Source of the DNA: Chlamydiia bacterium
Lineage (GTDB): Bacteria > Chlamydiota > Chlamydiia > Chlamydiales > FEN-1388
Assembly: GCA_023269335.1 (NCBI GenBank)
Contig: JAHFTM010000003.1
Location: forward strand, 7,056-19,847
Length of the DNA stretch: 12,792 bases
Reading direction: 5' to 3'
Part shown: in pieces, positions 9,071-12,792 of the stretch
How the letters are laid out: every line of letters begins with the position of its first letter
Position numbering within the stretch: position 1 is the first letter of the stretch
Made by a program: the position numbers and the translations under genes
Notes under the pieces: generated by a model
Told to the model about the DNA's origin: nothing
Seen by the model: the letters and a program-made list of their open reading frames with translations, nothing else
Database searches by the model: none

Positions 9071-9524
9071 ATACCTCAATGATAGTTTTGGAAATAAATT
9101 TCTTACTAATGGATATAATTTTAAGACATTTTTTATTAAATTAACAAATATAAAAAAATCAGGTGGAGTAACTTTTCTTTTTTTTCATTTATATCATACT
9201 TATTTATAATGAGTTATATTTTTATTAAAAATATAAGTAGTCTATATGTAAGCCCCAAATATCGCAAAAATTGATACGATCCCTGGTACTGCAGCATCTG
9301 CAATTGAAGTGGTTCAAGCAGTTCAGGTCGCCGGTAAGGCAGGAAACCTTTCATTCAATTTTCAAAAAACAAGCGCTTATTTTTCCTATCCTTCATCAAG
9401 CCTTTCCAGGTCTTTGAATTCAAAACCTCTAATCTTATTCAGAAATAAGATAGGTAGTTGCCGCCTGAAATTCTAATATGCGTTACAATATAACCCGAAG
9501 AAACCACTAGATAAAGGATTAATT
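9071..9524. other. Divergent intergenic region, AT-rich then a higher-GC relic
   Basis: Bases 9080-9245 are extremely A/T-rich with poly-T/poly-A runs, and probably carry the promoter for the minus-strand gene. A GGTGGAG run at about 9163-9169 looks like a ribosome binding site but no start codon follows at a useful distance. From 9252 the base composition rises and a reading frame without a start is visible. Upstream of the ankyrin gene a TACAAT hexamer (9484-9489) and a TTGCCG (9458-9463) are spaced 20 nt, too far for a standard promoter. A small AT-rich hairpin occupies 9432-9451 (ATCTTATT / AATAAGAT, loop CAGA). Confidence 0.5.
9252..9476 (+). pseudogene. Possible coding relic without start codon
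   Basis: A frame of 74 sense codons ends at TAA 9474-9476, directly after an ATG-TAA pair at 9246-9251. The first ~35 codons (DTIPGTAASAIEVVQAVQ and following) have a protein-like composition and a higher GC level than the flanks; the later part (Ser-, Phe- and Lys-rich) looks less convincing. A 21-codon frame beginning at ATG 9209 ends just as this one begins, so a frameshifted small gene is possible. No family recognised. It may be chance. Confidence 0.25.
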
Positions 9525-10283
9525 ATGAGCGCAATACGTTCTCTATCACCAAGTGCATTGTTACATGATTTTCAGCAGCCCTCTTTCTCTTTGCAAGATA
9601 CTCCCGATTATTCTGCCATTACACAGAAATTTCAAGAAGTTATGAGCTCTATTTGTTCTGACCTTGCTAAAGAGCCTTTTTTATCATTGATCGATAGCTA
9701 TATAAGGCCTCTTGATGCTGTAGATTTACAGGAGTTTCATAAGGCTTGCAAAAGTGGTACTATTGATCGCGTACGTAGCCTTTTGATGGCAGATTCAAGA
9801 GTAGCATTCCCACGTGATGAAGCTGGCTACTCTGCCTTAGATTTAGCTATCTTGTATGATCGAACTGAAGTTGCACGATTGCTGATTCGAACACTGTCAG
9901 TTAAAACGCTCAATACAGAACCTTCTTTAGCTCCTCAGCAGACCGCATTACGGTTTGCTTCTACACAAGGAAGAACTGAAATTGTGCAAAGTCTCTTAGA
10001 AAAGGGGGTCGCTGCAGACTGTGCTGCTTTAAATGCGGCAATCTTCTGGTGGCATCAGAAAACCGCCATACTACTCATTGATTGGTTATCAGTCGCTGAA
10101 CTCAATCAACAAGATGAAAATGGAAATACAGTTCTACACAAGGCTTGTTATCACAAGTCTTATCGAAATAACATAGGCCAAGTCATTGAACATCTACAAA
10201 AAAAAGGCGTCGATACAACGCTACGCAACAGAGATGGCAAACGTGCAGACGAGATGCCGCCTCGCTTGAACGAACATGAGTAG
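9525..10283 (+). CDS. Ankyrin-repeat protein, candidate effector
   Basis: 252 residues. The first ~67 are a non-repeat N-terminal region; then about five ankyrin units follow: about 68-98 (FHKACKSGTIDRVRSLL), 100-133 (GYSALDLAILYDRTEVARLL), 139-165 (TALRFASTQGRTEIVQSLL), 166-195 (degenerate, with WW), and 198-230 (NGNTVLHKACYH). The stretch RNRDGKRADEM looks like the beginning of a sixth, cut short before the end. Ankyrin repeats bind proteins; in chlamydiae and other amoebal symbionts such proteins are often secreted into the host, which is an inference here. AAAGGA lies six bases before the ATG, the clearest ribosome binding site in the accessory part of the window. No signal peptide. It ends 19 bases from the stop of an opposing fragment. 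Confidence 0.88.
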   Translation: MSAIRSLSPSALLHDFQQPSFSLQDTPDYSAITQKFQEVMSSICSDLAKEPFLSLIDSYIRPLDAVDLQEFHKACKSGTIDRVRSLLMADSRVAFPRDEAGYSALDLAILYDRTEVARLLIRTLSVKTLNTEPSLAPQQTALRFASTQGRTEIVQSLLEKGVAADCAALNAAIFWWHQKTAILLIDWLSVAELNQQDENGNTVLHKACYHKSYRNNIGQVIEHLQKKGVDTTLRNRDGKRADEMPPRLNEHE

Positions 10284-10302
10284 ACATCTTCATAACTTTT
10301 TA

Positions 10303-10590
10303 CTAAGAAATAACAAGATAGACAGGATCGCCTTTTTGGAGAAGCTGATTCAGGGCATTAAAAACGCCATCAGCTGCATTTTCTTGCGCATCATAGGCAT
10401 AGATTGATACAAGAGGTTGCACCTTAGCTGTGGTGAGACAATGAAGATCATAGCTCTTATCACTAATCCTTACCTTGCACGACACATTTTCAGCTTCTGT
10501 AATGGAAACTGAAGCAATGAAGCAGCAAAGAAAAGCACAGATAATGCAAGAAGCGCTCAGTGTGTTAGCTACATTTGGTAAACTTCGCAA
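10303..10590 (-). pseudogene. C-terminal fragment of an unrecognised protein
   Basis: The last ~60 codons of this 95-codon frame (from about VSCKVRISDKSYD to GDPVYLVIS) have a convincing protein-like composition and third-base pattern. The first ~35 codons are a Cys-rich hydrophobic stretch that is exactly antisense to the leucine-rich fragment on the plus strand. The simplest reading is that the real coding part runs only from about 10303 to 10490 and is the tail of a gene whose front has been replaced. The alternative, an intact small secreted protein with a signal peptide-like N terminus, would require the overlapping plus-strand frame to be meaningless. No family recognised. Confidence 0.35.
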
Positions 10591-10735
10591 GTTATCTCTT
10601 GAAGGGTCCCCTGTAGATGATGCGACAGTTTCTCAACTTTCTTCATCGAAATCATTAATTAGCCTCAATCTTAAAAAAACACAAATCACAGGGAATGGAC
10701 TCCGCTTTTCTGATACTCTTGAGGACGTGGACTAA
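10475..10735 (+). pseudogene. Leucine-rich-repeat protein fragment
   Basis: The frame opens with a TTG at 10475 (first internal ATG 10502) and lacks any ribosome binding site. It encodes a short charged helix and then two leucine-rich repeats of 24-residue period: LRKLSLEGSPVDDATVSQL followed by LISLNLKKTQITGNGL, ending abruptly at a TAA. Functional LRR proteins carry many more repeats, so this is probably a remnant of a larger gene. It overlaps an antisense frame over 116 bases. The stop codon is embedded in a small palindrome (TGGACT-A-AGTCCA, 10728-10740). Confidence 0.45.
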
Positions 10736-10828
10736 GTCCAAAAACAAACAGGGCTTATTTTATTTGCAGGTCGCATCGTAACACCCGCAACAGTTTAATT
10801 ATTTATTACATGAGCATCATAGGTATTT
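10736..10828. other. Non-coding stretch before the MTA-start gene
   Basis: This 93-nt gap carries no frame I would call coding. It is A/T-rich at its right end and closes with AGGTATTT just before the ATG at 10829, the same leader that precedes the ATG at 11165. No promoter hexamer pair was convincing. Confidence 0.4.
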
Positions 10829-10838
10829 ATGACAGCAC
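10821..10838 (+). repeat. Duplicated gene start, copy 1
   Basis: The 18-mer AGGTATTTATGACAGCAC spans the ribosome binding site (AGG), the start codon and the first codons (M-T-A). An exact copy lies at 11157-11174, and weaker similarity (12 of the next 17 bases) continues past both. It indicates two genes of one family, or a duplicated 5' end, placed in tandem. Confidence 0.85.
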
Positions 10839-11125
10839 TTGTTAGATTTTCACCAAATAACAGTCAAATAAGCGCACAAGAAGCTGCATTCAATGACTCA
10901 TTCATCAAAGCATCAGGTCATATTGCTGATCTTCAATCCCGCATTGACAAATTTTTATACATAGAAAATCTGCTATCCATTGCTGTTTTTACCCATGGAT
11001 TCAATGGCGACTCAGCATCCATGGATCTTGCAGTGATAAGGCAAATCCGCCAAATACTTGAACAGAAAATCAACAAAATTCGAGCTCACGTTTTCTTATT
11101 GTATATGGCTCAAAACCCTCATTAG
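10829..11125 (+). CDS. Small unrecognised protein, possibly truncated
   Basis: 98 residues starting MTALVRFSPNN, with an AGG five bases before the ATG. The body looks helical and well composed (AFNDSFIKASGHIADLQSRI, then IRQIRQILEQKINKI). No signal peptide or membrane segment; the segment IAVFTHGFNGDSAS recalls a hydrolase strand-turn but is too short to interpret. Near the end the frame may be shifted: after about 11088 a neighbouring frame reads FLIVYGSKPSLGTFRLKK and stops at a TAA, which is more protein-like than the annotated end HVFLLYMAQNPH. It could be a frameshifted or shortened member of a family whose second start is seen at 11165. Function unknown. Confidence 0.45.
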   Translation: MTALVRFSPNNSQISAQEAAFNDSFIKASGHIADLQSRIDKFLYIENLLSIAVFTHGFNGDSASMDLAVIRQIRQILEQKINKIRAHVFLLYMAQNPH

Positions 11126-11156
11126 GTACTTTCCGATTAAAAAAATAAAAAATAAC

Positions 11157-11174
11157 AGGTATTTATGACAGCAC
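11157..11174 (+). repeat. Duplicated gene start, copy 2
   Basis: Exact second copy of AGGTATTTATGACAGCAC, 336 bp after the first. Here the frame from ATG 11165 codes only 15 residues (MTAPVGSSSKRILFI) before a TGA at 11210-11212, because the sequence switches into the coiA-tail relic. Confidence 0.85.
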
Positions 11175-11335
11175 CAGTTGGATCTTCATCAAAACGAATT
11201 TTATTTATTTGATGAAGCGAATCACTTTGAAGCCATTTTTGGCAACAAGACAGAAGAAAGCATGTCGCTTAGCCAGAAAGTCTTACTCTCTTTTTCAAGG
11301 CCCTTTATTATTTTCTCGAACAAAGCACTCACTAA
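11165..11335 (+). pseudogene. Chimeric relic: MTA-type start fused to decayed coiA tail
   Basis: From about 11178 the frame reads LDLHQNEF-YLFDEANHFEAIF and then GNKTEES, clearly related to the end of the CoiA-like protein (NNELHIFDEANQFEASF, then SGNKTQEKS). The relationship continues to the coiA stop: TCGAACAAAGCACTC is identical at 6236-6250 and 11316-11330, and the homologous TAA falls at 11333-11335. Relative to coiA the relic has lost bases just before that 15-mer, putting the last codons out of frame. The ATG at 11165 is in a different frame from the coiA-like part, and the homologous frame has only a TTG at 11178, so no functional product is expected. It marks an ectopic copy of coiA's 3' end joined to another gene's 5' end. 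Confidence 0.7.
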
Positions 11336-11360
11336 TGTGTATGCCGAAAAAAGTACCTTT

Positions 11361-11376
11361 AGTACCATATGGTACT
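11361..11376. promoter_or_regulatory. Perfect 16-bp palindrome before the PRTase-like gene
   Basis: AGTACCATATGGTACT is a perfect dyad ending 22 bases before the ATG at 11399; a further AGTACC half lies just to its left (11352-11357). The position suits an operator or mRNA leader hairpin, but no loop is available for a stable hairpin, so a dimeric DNA-binding site is the better functional guess. The ATG inside the palindrome (11369) is also an in-frame alternative start. Confidence 0.4.
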
Positions 11377-11398
11377 CTGCTTAAAAGATTGGTCACAT

Positions 11399-12792
11399 AT
11401 GTCTCTTTTTTCATTTGAAAAAACAACACAAGCACAAGTAAAAGATAGCTTTCTAGTTGGCTTCAAAGACGCTCTTCTTCTCATTCCAAAAGTATCCTGG
11501 CTTGGAAGAATTTTCAAATGCCTTACAATGAACTGTTGCTTTCAAACAAGTGGTTTATCTTATGTTCGCAACTGTATTGAACGCGCAAAAGATAAAGTCT
11601 TTACTCATCTTGCTGCTGACGTAACACAGGCCAATAGCATTATTACTGTATTCAATAAAGCCATTCAAAAACATAACCGTCATCAGCCCAATTCAACCAA
11701 ATGGATCTTACCTATTTACCTGTTCCCATCACCACAAGCTCCAATAACGCATCCAGAAATAACCACCGTTGCCACCTTCTCTCTACTCACAAAACCAGCT
11801 CCACTACTTTCATCATCACAAACAGTCGCAAAAGTATCTCTAGTAGCCATACCTCTTCCAGCAAAACCAACTCTCGTACTCCAGGCACCACAAGCCCTTG
11901 AAGTGCCTCTTGCTCTGGACCGACTAGATGGCCTTTCTTACCCCATAGCAGATCATTCCCTTGATATCAAAAAAGCTAACGAGTGGTTACAAAGACAGGA
12001 GAGCTCCTTACAGCCGCTTGCATACGCTTTGGTAGAGTCTGTCATTCGCAACTACTGCAGTTTTCCTGCTTTTATTTCTTCTCTTGATAAAAGTATCCAA
12101 ATGTCGCTGAACCTCATCGGGGAAGAACCATTTGGCATAATCACTTACTCAACACGTAATTATTCAAAAAGTGGACCGTGGGTCAAAAGCTTATTAAAAA
12201 TGAAAAGAAAGCCCTGTGCCGAAATGCTTGTTACGTTTGTGAGATCTTTAGAACTTGATGAAAATCAAATAACGTTTAAAGATGAAAATAACAAAGTTGT
12301 AGTAGCACCTAACTCCACAATAAAAGAGTGGATTTATGTAGATGATGCAAGCTATTCAGGAACGCAGCTTATGGAAAGTGTGCTTCCAAGTATTTGCTCA
12401 CAATTGACCACCCTCTATCCAAATGATCGCCCCCGGCTTCATATTGCCATTCCTTACATGAGTACTCTTGCAATTAGAAAACTAGAAGATGCAGCTGCAA
12501 CGAATGCAAAACTCTCGATCATTTTAGCTCCTAGCGTCGTCATGGAAACAGTTGAAGATAGTGTCAAAAAAAAGCTCACTATAGCGCAAAGAGAAGCAGG
12601 CAAAGTACTCATCGATACTTTAAATAGTTCTCGAAAATCGCCTTTTCCTTGCACCACTTATTTTGCTCATAAAGTTGCGGACGGATTATCGTTTCCAACA
12701 GCTCTTCTTGAGGGCAAGGTGGTGAGCGCATCTCAATCTGTAAGCTATCACCCTTTTATACCAAAATTTGAGCCTCACTATTATCAAAAATG
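11399..12792 (+). CDS. PRTase-like protein with N-terminal accessory region, 3' end missing
   Basis: The frame is open from ATG 11399 to the window end, 464 codons without a stop, so the gene continues. Residues 1-100 are a mixed helical region with a Cys cluster (KCLTMNCC). Residues about 100-165 are a Pro/Ser/Thr-rich linker. The rest is a globular domain with WIYVDDASYSGTQL (311-324), which matches the PRPP-binding loop of type I phosphoribosyltransferases: hydrophobic strand, two acidic residues (D315, D316), then S320-G321-T322. A later strand HIAIPYMST fits a Rossmann-like fold. The substrate cannot be read. Enzymes with this loop salvage nucleobases, but the long N-terminal extension and the accessory setting argue for another role, such as a signalling, conflict or effector protein. 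An upstream in-frame ATG (11369) would add ten residues; neither start has a strong ribosome binding site. Confidence 0.75.
   Translation, partial: MSLFSFEKTTQAQVKDSFLVGFKDALLLIPKVSWLGRIFKCLTMNCCFQTSGLSYVRNCIERAKDKVFTHLAADVTQANSIITVFNKAIQKHNRHQPNSTKWILPIYLFPSPQAPITHPEITTVATFSLLTKPAPLLSSSQTVAKVSLVAIPLPAKPTLVLQAPQALEVPLALDRLDGLSYPIADHSLDIKKANEWLQRQESSLQPLAYALVESVIRNYCSFPAFISSLDKSIQMSLNLIGEEPFGIITYSTRNYSKSGPWVKSLLKMKRKPCAEMLVTFVRSLELDENQITFKDENNKVVVAPNSTIKEWIYVDDASYSGTQLMESVLPSICSQLTTLYPNDRPRLHIAIPYMSTLAIRKLEDAAATNAKLSIILAPSVVMETVEDSVKKKLTIAQREAGKVLIDTLNSSRKSPFPCTTYFAHKVADGLSFPTALLEGKVVSASQSVSYHPFIPKFEPHYYQK

Noticed and set aside
9163..9169. GGTGGAG as a ribosome binding site
   Set aside because: No ATG, GTG or TTG with a usable frame follows within 15 bases.
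10728..10740. Small palindrome TGGACT-A-AGTCCA at the stop of the LRR fragment as a terminator
   Set aside because: A one-base centre cannot form a hairpin loop without opening the stem, and the A-rich tail is on the wrong strand for a U-tract.
11701..11901. 66-codon Thr/Ser-rich plus-strand frame
   Set aside because: Out-of-frame shadow within the PRTase-like gene, over its Pro/Ser/Thr-rich linker.
12454..12657. 67-codon minus-strand frame
   Set aside because: Antisense to the open PRTase-like reading frame, with no start signal.

Overview
The window looks like the chromosome of a bacterium of the phylum Chlamydiota, more likely an environmental, amoeba-associated lineage than a Chlamydiaceae pathogen. 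The main evidence is the primary sigma factor (3713..5374, minus strand). Its region 1.1, region 1.2 and carboxy end (key segments [11 protein letters not shown] and [11 protein letters not shown]) read like chlamydial sigma-66. Supporting evidence is the load of eukaryote-like modules (RING finger, ankyrin, leucine-rich and helical repeats), which is typical of the larger chlamydial genomes. No rRNA, tRNA, CRISPR array or recognisable transposase was seen.

Layout. (i) 1..1386 (+) is the 3' part of a collagen-like gene: an irregular Gly-X-Thr array followed by a beta-rich C-terminal domain. (ii) 1407..3671 (-) dinG helicase and 3713..5374 (-) rpoD form a same-strand pair with a 41-nt gap that holds a perfect 8-bp inverted repeat. 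(iii) 5407..6255 (+) is a CoiA-like PD-(D/E)XK nuclease, divergent from rpoD across a very short gap. (iv) From 6.3 kb the sequence becomes AT-rich and accessory in character. 6341..7771 (+) is a protein made of two nearly identical 226-residue copies, each with a RING-like finger that lacks one classical zinc ligand. 7964..9070 (-) is an unrecognised helical-repeat protein and 9525..10283 (+) is an ankyrin protein. (v) 10.3-11.4 kb is a gene graveyard: an antisense coding fragment, a leucine-rich-repeat fragment, a short MTA-start protein, and a chimeric relic. The relic joins a second MTA-type gene start to a decayed copy of the coiA tail. (vi) 11399..12792 (+) is the 5' part of a large protein with a phosphoribosyltransferase-type VDD...SGT loop; it runs off the window and has no stop codon here.

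How it fits together. The core block (dinG-rpoD, with coiA opposite) serves DNA repair or helicase work, housekeeping transcription and DNA processing. The flanks look like a host-interaction and rapid-turnover zone: surface collagen on one side, candidate effectors with eukaryote-like domains on the other, with a recent tandem duplication, an ectopic copy of a neighbouring gene's tail and several broken reading frames. Secretion of any of these proteins is inferred, not shown by the sequence. The strongest candidates for something undescribed are the duplicated RING-like protein with a conserved non-canonical metal site, the PRTase-like protein at the right edge, and the recombination history that links coiA to the 11.2-kb relic.
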